This document shows, in pieces, positions 21,231 to 32,723 of a DNA stretch of 64,000 nucleotides (its first letter is position 1; the number at the start of each line of letters is the position of its first letter). The notes beneath the pieces were generated by a model. That model saw nothing but the letters and a program-made list of their open reading frames with translations. It did no database searches and had not been told where the DNA came from. This DNA comes from Coccinella septempunctata (taxonomy: Eukaryota; Arthropoda; Insecta; Coleoptera; Coccinellidae): assembly GCF_907165205.1 (NCBI RefSeq), contig NC_058193.1, forward strand, positions 1,054,001 to 1,118,000, read 5' to 3'. Made by a program: the position numbers and the translations under genes.

Positions 21231-22040
21231 AAATCTTTTCAAATTTCCAATTCAGGATTCCGACATCGTTCGGAATTGTAAACATTCCGCACCGTTTTTA
21301 TTCCATTTTCATTTCTTAAACACGATGTCGCAGCGTATAAAACATCCTGAATTGGAAGATAACCGAGTTTTTTGTTCGCTAGCACAGATAAGTCGAAATT
21401 AAGACGTCTTCATCGACGCATATTTTACCGAATTTCGACTGTCAGGGCACATTTGATTTCCGCACCCCCCTTGTGGGTATAAAATCAGATGTTCCCCCTC
21501 AGGCCATTTCCCTTAAGATTTATTTACTGACCGTCGACTTGCTATTTACTTACGATTGACTTACGCTTGATCTACGATTAATCACCTGTTTCTTGCTAAG
21601 TGCCGTCCGCCGGATTTTTCTTAGAAGATGCTTTTTTTTTAGTTTTTTATTAGAGTTCAAATTTTCTTTTTTTTTTTTTCTTTTGTCATTCATCGCACTT
21701 GGGGCGATTCTTTCCGTGTTTTACGAGTGTACCATTCCTATGCCACAGTCTAAGTTCCACCCCTACTGTCATTAAAGTACCCTGCTGGTGTGGATACCCA
21801 GGGGGTACCGAAGGCACTTTGGGGTGGCTCACCCTTCTTCCCTTTCAGTCCACCCCTACTGTCATTAAAGTACCCTTCTGGTGTGGATACCCGGGGGGTA
21901 CCGAAGGCACTTTGGGGTGGCGCACCCTTTCCTCATTTTCCTTCTTTTTACCTCGTTTCCGTGTTCACTCCTACGGTTAGGGAGGTATTCTGCTGGTGTG
22001 GATACCCGGGGAGTGCCGAACACGCCTAAGGGTGAGCCGT
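21231..22040 (+). repeat. Structured dispersed repeat, copy 1
   Basis: Shares long blocks with 45675-46410, including TTCCAATTCAGGATTCCGAC, GCGTATAAAAC-like and GGGTATAAAATCAGATG TATA-type boxes, and TTTGTTCGCTAGCACAGATA. The first part contains inverted pairs (CCAATTCAGGAT with ATCCTGAATTGG; CGACATCG with CGATGTCG). The second part consists of tandem modules. It could be the 5' or terminal region of an unidentified retroelement. No ORF of its own was recognised. Confidence 0.65.
21750..22030 (+). repeat. Tandem GTGTGGATACCC modules, about 95 bp
   Basis: Three units carry the order CCACCCCTACTGTCATTAAAG, then GGTGTGGATACCC, then GGTACCGAAGGCACTTTGG, starting near 21757, 21849 and 21965. The third is diverged (TTCACTCCTACGGTTAG). 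Each unit is partly self-complementary. Copy 2 (46250-46410) has two diverged units with the same order of motifs. Confidence 0.75.
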
Positions 22041-22566
22041 CGTAACTCTGTGTCGTAATTTTTCACCCCCTTACCTGGCTGAAGTCCGATATCTGTCCGT
22101 TAAGTGTGCGTCTTAGGTTCTGGCTGGCGAACAAGTCAGTAAACCCCCGTATAACGTTTGAGATCGGATCCTGTTTCATTCCGTCCGTTTTGCCCTCTAA
22201 ATTCATTGATCTCGAGTCTTTCACTGTACACCGAGGAAAAGCCGTTACAAACAATTGTTTGCATTCGTCATCAAAGTACAAAATGGACATACTCACAAAA
22301 TAAATACACATTATATTCAGACTTCGAAAACAATATACACAAGCTTTCCCCGGCATTTAAAACACAAGTTTCCGTTCAAAAAATCCTCTATTTCGTAAAA
22401 TGCAGACTCAATCAAAAATCTTTGTACCACATTTTTGAAACTTTTCGGGAGGAATTCTCTTCGAACGATGACAGTACGTTGCCTGCAGTTCACTTCTCAA
22501 TTCAGATATCCACTATTTAATCTTAAAAATAACTAATAGTCTAACATCCCACTGGAGATTTACAAC

Positions 22567-24139
22567 GTTCATTACGTACAGAGACAAATACACATTTTCA
22601 CATACGTTTATGGATAGGAGAATACACTGATAACACCGCAGCCTGTCAAAAGTGGCCTCAAGTAATTTTAATTAAATTAATGTTAATCAATATTCCAAGA
22701 GAAATTTCGTTCACTCCGTTTTGAAATAAAATATCATCCACATCATAACAATGCATGTAAAGAATACTAAAATCCATAGCTGCCGTTGCACACTCGGCCG
22801 CAACTACCTCGCAGCCAGGTGTAAGCAAGTAACATTTCGACGTATTTCTACGTTCATGACGTATACGGATGTTTTTGATATCAAATTAAAGCTGATGTTT
22901 TTTCGAATAGGATGATGTATGGCTGCCTGTGAAAAAATAACCGCAAGTTAGGTCTGCCATCTGTTAAAATAGCGAGATATCCGAAATAAAGTAAGAGAGA
23001 GTTAGACTCATTTCGCACCATTAGGTTCTTACCCGATGTTCCGAATTATATCTACTGATATTATGGGATCTTTCACACATGTTCCGGTTTAGTTTCGCAC
23101 TGGGAAACAACCAGATTGCACTTTCGGCGGTAAAATAGAAGGTTTGTTTCAACCCACATTTTATCGTTTTGGAAGACATTAAAACAAAAGGTGCTACGGA
23201 CGATTTTCGTCAATTCGATATTGCTGAATGCTACTAAGTACCACTGTTTGAAGTTTAGTGCGGATAATAAATGGTTGGCTTCTTCTGGATGGTGCCCTGA
23301 AACCAACATGTTTTCTGGGAAGTTCAATTCCGATACAAGTAGAAAATGTAATATGTTATTGAGCTAACACATTTTCAGATGATAGTGACAACTGCGATTG
23401 TGAAAACAGCGAGGAATCGGACTTGGACTAGAAAATTTAATACACTGATATAAAATATAACTTGATTCAAGAGACTGATTTTGAGGAAACACGAAAACAA
23501 CTTCTTCAGATTTAATTACATATACATATTACTTTAAGTTTTTTTCATAATATTCATTACGTAATTATAATATTTGTAAATGTTAAGTTGTTCCTACTAT
23601 TGTTTGAGCCGCCGGCTAAGAATCATATCTATCGACGCATGCGTAATGGCTTAAATAAACGGCGGGCATCCACCATCCTCATCTAACAAGTGCCGTTGCG
23701 CGCCATCTGTTTCACTTTATTTCAGATATCTCGCTATTTTAACAGATAGCAGACCTAACTTGCGGCTATTTTTTCACAGGCAGCCATATATCATCATATT
23801 CGAAAAAAAAATTAGCTTTACTTTGATATCAAAACATCCGTGTACGTCATGAACGTAGAAATACGTCGAAATGTTACCTGCTTACACCTGGCTGCGAGGT
23901 AGTTGCGGCCTAGTGTGCAACGGCAGCTATGGATTTTAGTATTCTTTACATGCATTGCTATGATGTGAATGATATTTTATTTCAAAACGGAGTGAACGAA
24001 ATTTCTCTTGGAATATTGATTAACATTAATTTAATTGAAATTACTTGCGGCCACTTTTGACAGGCTGCGGTGTTATCAGTGTATTCTCCTATCCATAAAC
24101 GTATGTAAAAATGTGTGTTTGTCTCTGTACGTAATGAAC
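22567..24139. mobile_element. Foldback element with 430-bp inverted arms
   Basis: The left arm 22567-22996 and the right arm 23711-24139 are near-perfect inverted copies: they begin GTTCATTACGTACAGAGACA and share CGCAACTACCTCGCAGCCAG, the GTAAAGAATACTAAAATCCA block and the TAGCGAGATATC inner ends. The centre of about 715 bp holds short frames only, including an acidic DDSDNCDC... stretch on the + strand at 23380-23430. No clear target duplication was found. A DNA transposon with unusually long TIRs is the best reading. Confidence 0.75.
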
Positions 24140-24176
24140 TTAGTAATTCTGCAGCGGGATCTCGTACTATAACTTA

Positions 24177-25988
24177 CACTCAGTTGCAGGAACGTCCATT
24201 ATACTGTAATGGTCCCTTTAAAATTTTAATTCTTTATTAAACGGGGTTTTCCGTTGCAAGTAAGCAGATTTAATGAAAACATTAGTTTATCGTTTAACAC
24301 CAATCATTATCATGTCATTATCGATATTTCCTGTTGCAGGAAACAGTTTTTGCTTCAAATGAAGGATTATTTTGACGCTTTATCGTTAAAAATTTAATGA
24401 CCCAGTTTTATCCCATCAAGTATTCATTTAATTGAAGCAAGTCATAATTTAAACGTTTTTTGAAGTTAAAATTGTTGAAAATTTCTTTTATTCGCAACAT
24501 ATTATGTAAAGTTTGGAGAAACGAATACTTCCAGAAATATTCCGGACAGAAAGAACTTATGGAATAGTTATGTCAAAGTGGAACTCTTTGGTTATGATGA
24601 GAACGAGGTTCAATAAAGAATGTATTTTGCATTTGCTGAATTAAATTGAACACCTGATTCAATCTGAAACTAGGCGTTCCAAAGCAATTGATGCGAGAAC
24701 TCAACTTCTTATAACTCTAAGATACTATGCAATTTGGGGATTTGATGGACTGTTATAAATCTACAATGTGCCGCATTATACAAAGGGTAACGAAAGCTAT
24801 TACAAGCCTAGCCAATCAGCAGATTAAAATGCCAACTTCCCAAGAGTACCAGCAAGTTGCTCAAGAATTTTATGAAATTGCTGATTTTCCGAGGGTGTTA
24901 GGAGCTACAGATTGCACACAGCAGGGTGTTTCATGAATTCTGAAAACATCAACATTATATATATTTTTATGTTGTCGAGTGAGATTATTTATTCAGAGAA
25001 AGGTCAACTAATATTGTTTAATAATTAAATTAATTACATTATATTCTGACAAGGATTTTCTAGCTTTTTGCTTCTTATTATCATAGGTTTTTAACCCATA
25101 ATAACCTAGTGTTACACATATTTAACGCAAATTTCACTGGCAAATCTATTTTATTTCTCAGTAACTGTAGCTATTAGCGTTACATAAATGTAACACCATT
25201 TTTCTCAAACAAAAACTATACAATTTTCAAACAGAAATTGAGTTGTTTTTGTCTTGTACACTCTATAAAGAATATTTATTCAATTAGAATAGTGATCATA
25301 ACTCAGGTTATTAAGGGTTAAATCTTCCACTGTTCTAATTCCACTCGTGGCGACAGCATTATATGGAGTATATGTTTTCTTCCATGCTTCTTTTTTTGCG
25401 GGCTAAAAATATATTGCCTGTCCTCTTATCTTCTCTATTAGACTGATACCTCCAAAGTAAAATATACTGTAAACTAAAGGTGAAATAAGCCATAATAATT
25501 ATCTGATAAATAAGAATTATATCTTTCCTGAATCTACACCGAAACATGATAACATCAATGAATGGAATTAATGAATCAAATCATATTATGATAGGATACT
25601 TACTGTTGAAAGAGATCTCATAATTTACTCTTTTCTTCGGCGGTGTAGTCTCCTCTTTTTCCTTTCGTGGCAATCATATTATATAAATTCTACAATACAA
25701 CACCGTTAACAGAACTGACACAAAAAATTCATTAGGTTCATAGCATAGATATGATTTTTGCATTTTCCAAGATTTTATTAGTTACACTATGGTTTGTAAA
25801 CTAGAAATGCCATTTCTCAGGTGAAATGTCATAATTCTTTCATGAATTCATTAACGAAACATTAACTAATGGGACGGAAATTATTGGAAAATTAAGTTCT
25901 TGCAACAGGCATTGAAATAATGAAAACATCAAATTTAAGGCACTATTAATTAATGCTGATTTAATGGACTCCTTCTTGCAACTGGGTG
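24177..25988 (+). mobile_element. PIF/Harbinger transposon, internally deleted
   Basis: The ends CACTCAGTTGCAGGAA and (complement of right) CACCCAGTTGCAAGAA form imperfect TIRs, flanked by TTA on both sides (24174-24176 and 25989-25991), the Harbinger target. A second CTGTTGCA motif is repeated inside each end. A HARBI1-type transposase fragment lies inside. At 1.8 kb it is shorter than an autonomous copy. Confidence 0.75.
24480..24936 (+). pseudogene. HARBI1-type transposase fragment
   Basis: Frames read together give FNKECILHLL, IDARTQLLITLRYYA, STMCRIIQRVTKAI and FYEIADFPRVLGATDCT, in the same order as HARBI1-family nucleases. The segment ends just at the first catalytic Asp (ATDCT). The rest of the DDE domain is lost and there is at least one frameshift near 24600 and another near 24725. 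It is a relic inside a TTA-flanked element. Confidence 0.75.
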
Positions 25989-25991
25989 TTA

Positions 25992-26600
25992 GTCTACTAA
26001 TTTTGTCTCAAGAGTCTTTTCCTATATTTTGTTACATTAAATTTGGTACACCCTGTAGCCATGTGTTCGCGCAAAATAATTGTATTTGAGACAGTGCGAA
26101 GAGATCTGCATTTTCAATTTTCGAGAAATCTACGAGTCAACAGATGTCTCATTATGTACGAAATGCAGATTCAGAATTGTTATCAAGGATTCAAATGTGC
26201 ATAGTAAGAACATTCAGTTTTTTTTTGTTCAGCTATTAACTATCCCCCTTCCAGTGGAGCACCCAGAATGATATTATAATATAAGGGGTAAGGCACACAT
26301 AGGTTCTGGGGGGGGGCACACATAACTGCATCCTATAATAACCTTAAGTAAGGAGTAGAATCGATAGATAAGAGATCCAACTAATACTGATTTATTAAAC
26401 ATAGGAATAACATAGATAACGAACATATGTTAGCACCGAAATGCAATATTCCACCATAATAATATTTGCATATGCAGGCTGTACAATATAACACCCCTGT
26501 ACTTATCTCTTAACTACATTATCAAAAATGTACAATTAATTACCTTACCATAAATGTATTCCAAAAGCTCTATTCAGACATATATTTTTAATAACAATTT
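25992..26600. other. No gene recognised
   Basis: Contains an imperfect direct repeat GGCACACATA around 26291-26325 with a run of nine G, and a TACACCCTGTAG motif near 26050 like the ends of the CAGGGTG MITEs. No coding signal was seen. Confidence 0.4.
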
Positions 26601-26603
26601 TTT

Positions 26604-26819
26604 CTATTCTTCGTTCAGAGCCTTCCTAGATCTTAAATTATATCGTTTAATCTCAGGACTTAAATGCTTCTCATTATTCATATTTTCTAAAACATTATCA
26701 GATGTAGGAAAATTTTCATCAAACTGTCCGATTGGAGTTGAAGTAGCCTCGCCACTGAACTCTCTATTTAAGGAATCAACTTCGCCAGATGGGCATGTTG
26801 GATAAAAATTCAGTGACAT
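26604..26819 (-). pseudogene. Possible retroelement polyprotein tail
   Basis: A 71-residue frame ending in RYNLRSRKALNEE. YNLRSR-type endings are common at the carboxy end of insect LTR-element Pol proteins, but nothing upstream supports this. It may be a chance ORF. Confidence 0.2.
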
Positions 26820-27124
26820 TCAGCTATGATGAATCCGATATCGGACAAAAGTTACAATATTTTAACTTCATACGACGTCGTATGAACCGGCCCATCCATC
26901 GTATGATTATTGGGTTCCAAAAATGTTGACGAGTTAAGAACTCATGTGAAGTTGGCGCCGACTTTTTCGCGAAATACTATTTTTCTGGAGTTCTGGGTAG
27001 ATTTGGAAGAGTTCTGAAGTTCCTGATAAAAATTTTGAATAGTTCCGGCAAATCGTGGATTCCAATCATAGGTACTCGAAAGTACCTATACCACCGTTTT
27101 GCGCAAAACACTTTCTTCCTCTCT

Positions 27125-27715
27125 TCAAAATATGTCTGATACTTTTTTTATCATGTCTGGATTATTGCGTATTACCGACCGTAATTCATTGCAGGCGACT
27201 ACGATACGTTGCATGAGAATCTCCTCACTTCCTATTTCAGATGAGTATACTGAACTTTTTAAATCTGATGATCTAGCGGGCCAGGCATGCGATCCACCTC
27301 TACCTATCGACATATTTGGAAAGTTCTGATCCAAAAAATGTCTGACCATAACTCTGAAATGGGGTGGAGCTCCATCATGCTGAAAATGCATTCCTGCAAC
27401 GTCCGCACCTTCGAGTAATACAGGAAGATGATTTTGGAGGAAATCTAGGTAAAGATCACCCGTAAGCCGTCTTGGTAAGACGTGTGGTCCAATTAATCGA
27501 TTTTTATAAACGATTTGTAACCAAAATAAGCAAAGAAAACATTTCCCACTTCGCTTTACCTGGAGTTTCCTTTGAGCAAAATGACTTGCGGGACAATGAA
27601 ATCTACTGAATCTCATTGAAAATTTTCTGCTCTTTTCAAACATCCCCATCAAATCCAAAAATTTTGATATACAGGGTGTTGAATCCCAGCTTGGAAGATG
27701 TCCCATATTTTTCAA
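27125..27715 (-). pseudogene. Mariner/IS630-type transposase relic
   Basis: The frame contains RLIGPHVLPRRLTGDLYLDF, then MHFQHDGAPPHF (catalytic Asp region), then an F-P-N...IGRGG...WPARSSDL block that precedes the last acidic residue. That block is followed by a gap where the PLDFFLWG-like motif should be, and it resumes at MQRIVVACNELR. This order is typical of a class of insect IS630-Tc1-mariner transposases. The catalytic centre is deleted, so it is inactive. A TACAGGGTGTT motif near 27664 and its complement near 27850 may mark old termini. Confidence 0.7.
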
Positions 27716-28225
27716 TTACGGACCTGGAATTTTTTTGAAATTTAAATTTGAATCTATCGATCTGTGTAAGTGAATCATATATTCCAAATATCAACCGACT
27801 ATACTGGTTGGTTCAAAAGTTATGAGAAATTGAAATCTTAGATGAATACATAAAGCACCCTGTATCTCGGTTATGGAATTGATTAGACCTATCATATATG
27901 GGATTTTTGGACTCGCCTAGGGTAGCTCTAGCTTAGGTTGCCGTATGTTCATTTACCAATGTAACACCCAGTAGATGGCGAGGCAAGTAGTTTATGATTT
28001 TGCGCCTCCGCAGTTTATTTGGCGCCCTTTCGAATGTGCTCCGGAGGAGGCGCTCCCCCTTCCCCCCTTAAAATGATGGCCCTGCTTTGGGATGTTTTCG
28101 CCATTTTTCGGATGCTATGCGTTGCTTTGGTAATATCGCCATTTCATGAAGTCATCTTTAAACCTATAGGTAACTCTCGCAGGGTCATTTTTCAAGCTTT
28201 TTTATTGTGAGGGTGTGAACATTAA

Positions 28226-29470
28226 GGACCAGTTTCACAATCATTGGTAACCAGTAGTGGTTTGTTAACCACTGCCCGTGAGTTAACCCAAGGTTTAAAA
28301 AGCTGCTCGTTTCACAACAAAAAAATGAGTGATGGTTATTTGACCATTGGTTAAATTTTTGGTTGGTAATGTTTTTCGTGTACGATAGATCTACTTTTGG
28401 GTTATTTATTACTGACATTTCGTATTTCTGTGAAACAAGAACTTAAGAATTTAGAAATTGTTATGAATATTACAGAAAACGAATAGAACGTATGAGTACC
28501 GTACGAATGTTCGATGTTCTATGCCAATTTGAGTTTCATAATTGCCTACAGGTTATTTTTCATTTGGATTCTGATTTGTGAAGCTGGAAGCGTTCGTTAT
28601 TTTTTTGCGCGAAATAAGGAAATACAGTGCTGGACCAATAGAAATTATTACTTTATTGAAAAATTCAAACAAAATTGAGTTTTGCATTTATAACTTAAAG
28701 TTCCTTAAATAATTTATATATATCTATGCTTTGATCTATTTAAAAAATTCAAATTTCATCACTCACAATTTGCATTATAACTATTCATAAGATTCAGTCT
28801 AGTTCTTCTTCTATTATTTGACAATAATTCTTGATCCCCTATAGAGGGCACAGCCACATTTTGATATAAATTCATTGCTTCTTCTTCTCTCCTTGAAGGA
28901 GGTTGTCCTTCATCAGTTCATTTTCATTACAAGTTATGTTATGTAAAAAAACTGTGGACTTAATCATTGCTTGCATCTATACTTTTAATATTCACATTGA
29001 AGGAGCTGAGATTCTTCGCTTCCAAATGCCTTCCTTTCCACTGTATTTCTGAATCTACAGAAGAAATCCAGGTCGACATATTCAAAATAATTCCTCCTAG
29101 CTCCAAATCTTCTGGGCCTCCCTGTTTCCTCATCACTACTATGAGTATACACATCATAATCGTCCACGATGTTCGTAAATAATAACTAATAAACACCCAA
29201 TACATGTGAAACGCTTCCTAACCAGTAATCTCGAAGAAATGCTGAATTGTCTCTGACAGAACTCAAAATATGTCATCTATGCAGAAAAGCATACGCCATG
29301 AAAATTCTATGTCCAGGTAACTCTTAGTTAACTCATGAAATTTTCGGGGTCAAGTCAACCACAAGTTAACTTTAGGTTAAACGATAAACCACACTTTGTG
29401 AAACAGAATTTTTGATTTAACCACTGGTCACTATATAACTTTGGGTTAACCATATATAGTGAAACTGGGC
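28226..29470 (-). mobile_element. Harbinger-type element, GGACCAGTTTCAC ends
   Basis: The left end GGACCAGTTTCACAATCATTGG and the right end (complement) GCCCAGTTTCACTATATATGG are inverted. Both are followed inside by repeated GGTTAAC, GTGGTTTA and GTTTCAC words. A relic transposase N-terminus lies near the right end. The right terminus has diverged, so the target duplication is not clear. Confidence 0.6.
28960..29205 (-). pseudogene. Harbinger transposase N-terminal relic
   Basis: In one minus frame (29167 to 28985) the order is DDYDVYTH, GRPRRFGARRNYFEYVDLDF and FCRFRNTVERK, matching the RN-F and (D/E)F-x-x-RFR signatures at the start of HARBI1-type proteins. It is cut short and out of frame with anything further. 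It supports the Harbinger call for the element around it. Confidence 0.5.
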
Positions 29471-29550
29471 ATGAGAAGCGAAAAATTTCAGTAGACCATG
29501 AAGGATAATGGGATTGAGACAGTCTTTTGATCACAACTTTTTAATAAAGC

Positions 29551-29584
29551 GACGTTTCGTCTATATATTTAGACTTCCTCACAG
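29551..29584 (-). ncRNA. Hammerhead-like motif, Penelope type
   Basis: On the minus strand GTGAGGA is followed by a stem GTCT/AGAC and then GAAACGTC. Hammerhead cores need CTGANGA, stem II and GAAA; here the first base is G instead of C, so activity is doubtful. It sits just upstream of a Penelope-like ORF fragment on the opposite strand. Confidence 0.4.
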
Positions 29585-29859
29585 CGAAATAATGCAGAAT
29601 ATCAAGCACTCCGGGTGAAAATTTAACATCATCAGAGTAATGTCGAAGTTATAACAATCAAACTAAGGCAATTTTTCTGCGATCTCACTTCATTTGCCTT
29701 TTAGTTTAGTACGGTGGAACCTCACGAACTACCAGGTCTCACTTCTCTTGAAGAACCAATCACACAGCCCTGTTCCTTTCTAATCACAGCTTCCAACAAA
29801 AGAAAAATATAGCCACCAATTTAGTTAATGGAGCTCTATCACTCAGTCATAAGAAGTTT

Positions 29860-30549
29860 GAGAAGAAAAACATTATGAAAATAACAAATATTCTTTTGAG
29901 CAACAACTACGCCCCTTACTATATCAGAAAGATGATTAATAACTACAAACTTAAGCGGGATCAGGTTTGCTTTGTCAATAGTAATAGCAACGTCAATAAT
30001 AGCTGATACAACTAACAGCATACATTAGCTCACAGCCAGAGGTCTGCAAGGTCAAAATATTTAAACCTCGTATTCTTCCCTGGATTGTCCTAAAAATTAC
30101 ATAATATATTCAAAGAGTTTGGCTGCACGACATCATTCTACAACATCCTTGATAACAACAAAAAATTTTTTACCAACATAAAAGACAAAACCCTTCCAAC
30201 TATGCAATCCAGTCTGGTGTATAAAATTCCTTGCCAAGATTGTGGCAAAGTGTACGTCGGCCGAACAAGACAATTCTTGAAAGACAGAATTCGAGAACAT
30301 AAAAATGATGGCAGACATTTAGAAGCCGAAAACAAAACTGTCCTTACACAACACACACACAGAGAGGGACATAGGTTTAATTTTGAAGATGTAACCATCC
30401 TAGATCACGAACAGCATCATTTCAGACGTCTTTTAAGTGAAATGATACATATAAGAAGAAACGACACAGTGAATTATACAGAAGATACCAACAACTTGAG
30501 TGCTTTTTATGACCATATGATAACAAGAATAAGAATGGATAATGGATAA
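29860..30549 (+). pseudogene. Penelope-like element: RT tail + GIY-YIG
   Basis: NILLSNNYAPYYIRK (end of the reverse transcriptase) is followed after shifts by FKEFGCTTSF and then an open frame to 30549. That frame contains SSLVYKIPCQDCGKVYVGRT, RQFLKDRIREH and LTQHTHREGHRFNF. The KIPC..C..VYVGRT..-REH pattern is the GIY-YIG endonuclease of Penelope-like elements. The upstream two thirds are missing (5' truncation). A hammerhead-like motif follows at 30867-30902, as expected for the terminal region. Confidence 0.8.
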
Positions 30550-30866
30550 TAATGAAAAATTGTTTGTCCGCGGGCTTTGTTTCGTGTTCGTTGCCTTTTG
30601 TATGTTTGTCTCACACTGTATGTTTGCTGGTTGGGACAAATCAAATAAGCCGAGACCGAATATGAGAATATCTATCATCGATAACAACGTATGTAATTCC
30701 GATTCGGTTTCATTGTTTTTATTTCATTGACTGTCACACGTCGGACTGTTTATTAATTTATTCTTGACTTCGCATGCCCAATTTTAAACTATTAGTTTTA
30801 TTAGTTGTATGATGAGGTATAATTTGTTTTGTGTTTTGTGTATGATTAATAAATGCCTTCTTTTTA

Positions 30867-30902
30867 GCCTTGAGAAAGGAACAAAATAGTTCCGAAACGT
30901 TG
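30867..30902 (+). ncRNA. Degenerate hammerhead-like motif after PLE ORF
   Basis: CTTGAGAA, a perfect stem GGAAC/GTTCC around AAAATA, then GAAACGTTGG. The layout equals the hammerhead core (CTGANGA, stem II, GAAA), but two core positions differ. Its place about 320 bp after the GIY-YIG ORF fits the pseudo-LTR of a Penelope-like element. Confidence 0.4.
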
Positions 30903-30969
30903 GCGAATTCATAAGTGATTGTTTTCCAACCTCCAAATTCCTGCGATATTTTACTTATTTCAAACATAG

Positions 30970-32400
30970 ACGTAAATACTGCAGAAACTGCTTAAGAACC
31001 ACGTGGTTTCCTTCGGGTAAGGCTAATGACAGCTGTAATAATTGTTTCTGTATTGTTTCTTTTCAAATATTTATGTCATGCGTACAAGATGCAGTTCGTC
31101 CTGCTCACGAAGATAGGAGCCGTCTCATACGGCGTCATTCTAAAAATATCACAAGATTGAACAGTTTCCTTACATGTTATGAAGTCATTAAAAATTTAAC
31201 GACATTTTTTTCTCAAAACATTGAATCAGTCCCTGATCCTAATGCACAAGAAGCTTTCAGTTTCTCTTTTATTTTCTTAAGGATTATTAGCTTTTCAGTA
31301 GGTACCTAAAAAAAGGGGATCTTTCAATTTTTTTCGAAAATTTGATCGAGTAAAAAAGAATCATCTGCTGGCTGGATGGAATTGTGGGTATACCTATTGA
31401 ACTGTTAGAAGCACACTTAACATTAGGGGTTTCCTCAATATTTTCGATTAAGCACTCGACTATCTAAAAAACCAACAAAAGCCCTCATCCAAAATCAAGT
31501 CAGCAATGAAAAAAAAATTCATAGTTTCCATCGTAGAAGGTTTATTGAAGTTTTCGGAAACCACCTTCATTTTTATGTGCGATCATTGGTTGCTGAGATA
31601 TCGATTATCAAAAACAAAATGATCCTTTTCTATCCAAGGTCCGATATCTCCGCGAGGTTGTAAAAGAAGTGGACTAAACTTTTCGGAGATTGAGTCTAAA
31701 AAAATTTGTTACAGTCCGTAGACTTGAAGGAAGAAGTTCCAAATTAAGTTCAGATCTAACAAACTAGACACTTGGATTTACAATTTGCTTTTTTCAAAAC
31801 GACTCTACGATGATTTTTCGCTAAGTTACAGCCTGTTGAAAATCACCTTCAACTTTGAAATTTTTTCTGATCCCTTAATTTCTTTCATTAAGGTGTGTAT
31901 TTACAAGTCAAAGACTAACCCGGTATGGAAATATGTCGTAAGAATTTGAGTTGAGTTAGTCCAATTTTTCGAAGCTTTTTCACCAAAAACATCTATATTG
32001 TCCATCAACCCAGTTAGCAGATACGCACGCTTTCAGAAGGAAAACATACGCATATAGGTGTACACTTTGTCAAAAAATAAGTTATGTCTGATGCCCTTGG
32101 AATCTTAGACTGAAAACTCGTTTCAGATAACGCTTTTTCAAAGTGAAGGATTTCACTACTACTGTGTCACAAATGGAATTTTTCAGAAATTCATTCTACA
32201 GAATTGCTCGAATATGGAAAATAGCAGATTTACACAAAATGAAAATTCTCTCGTTCGAGAAAACTATGTTCCCAAAATTCCGAGTTATTCAAAACAATAT
32301 GGGGCATAAGTACAATTTCCATTTCAAAATGAAGGAAGTTTCATGATAAGCTAAAAGCTTCAAGGATCCACGACGCAAGTCAGGCATCGTCCGCTCTTCG
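30970..32400. other. No gene recognised
   Basis: Short frames only, such as a 78-codon frame at 31073-31309 with no known motif. The stretch precedes the Ly6 gene and its right end probably holds that gene's promoter. Confidence 0.4.
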
Positions 32401-32404
32401 GGAC

Positions 32405-32537
32405 TTTCGGGAGTTCAGTTTGCGCTATTCTGCCGTTTGTTGCGGTCTTTCTGTCCTTAATATCTCCCCGAATTTGCGCTCAGATATTCGAGTTTGGCCG
32501 TTATCCCGTTTCTGATAAAAAATAACGAAATAACATC
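32405..32537 (+). promoter_or_regulatory. Probable core promoter and 5' UTR of Ly6 gene
   Basis: The stretch before the start codon is less AT-rich than its surroundings and contains GTTCAGTTTGCG near 32413-32424, matching the insect initiator (TCAGT). No TATA box lies at the expected distance upstream. The start codon context AACATCATGG is favourable. Prediction only. Confidence 0.35.
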
Positions 32538-32723
32538 ATGGCATTTTGCGGTATTCAATTCTTCGTAGGAATTATTTTGATCGGAATATTAGGGAGTGCA
32601 ATGGCTTTGAAATGCTTCATATGTGGAATGTATAATGATGGAGTCGGATCCATAACACCTTGTATAAACGATACCAATATGCCTGTCAGAGAATGCCAAG
32701 GGGACAAATATAAATTCTGCATT
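32538..32723 (+). CDS. Ly6/uPAR-type secreted protein, exon 1
   Basis: This exon encodes 62 residues: a clear signal peptide (hydrophobic core FFVGIILIGILG, cleavage near SAMA-LKC) followed by a mature start ALKCFICGMYND, then CINDT, REC and KFC. The cysteine spacing at the start (LKCFIC) is that of insect Ly6/quiver-like proteins, which are small disulphide-rich domains secreted or GPI-anchored at the cell surface. A consensus donor GTGAGT follows at 32724 in phase 0. Joining to 45255 gives FCIKYQSEG, a smooth Ly6 continuation. The function of this particular member is unknown. Confidence 0.8.

Noticed and set aside
21699..22029. Proline/glycine-rich frames over the tandem modules
   Set aside because: The repetitive protein only reflects the DNA repeat; frames differ between modules and are not kept in copy 2.
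22106..22520. Overlapping frames of 65-120 codons on both strands
   Set aside because: They overlap each other, show no domain, and lie between a repeat and a foldback element.
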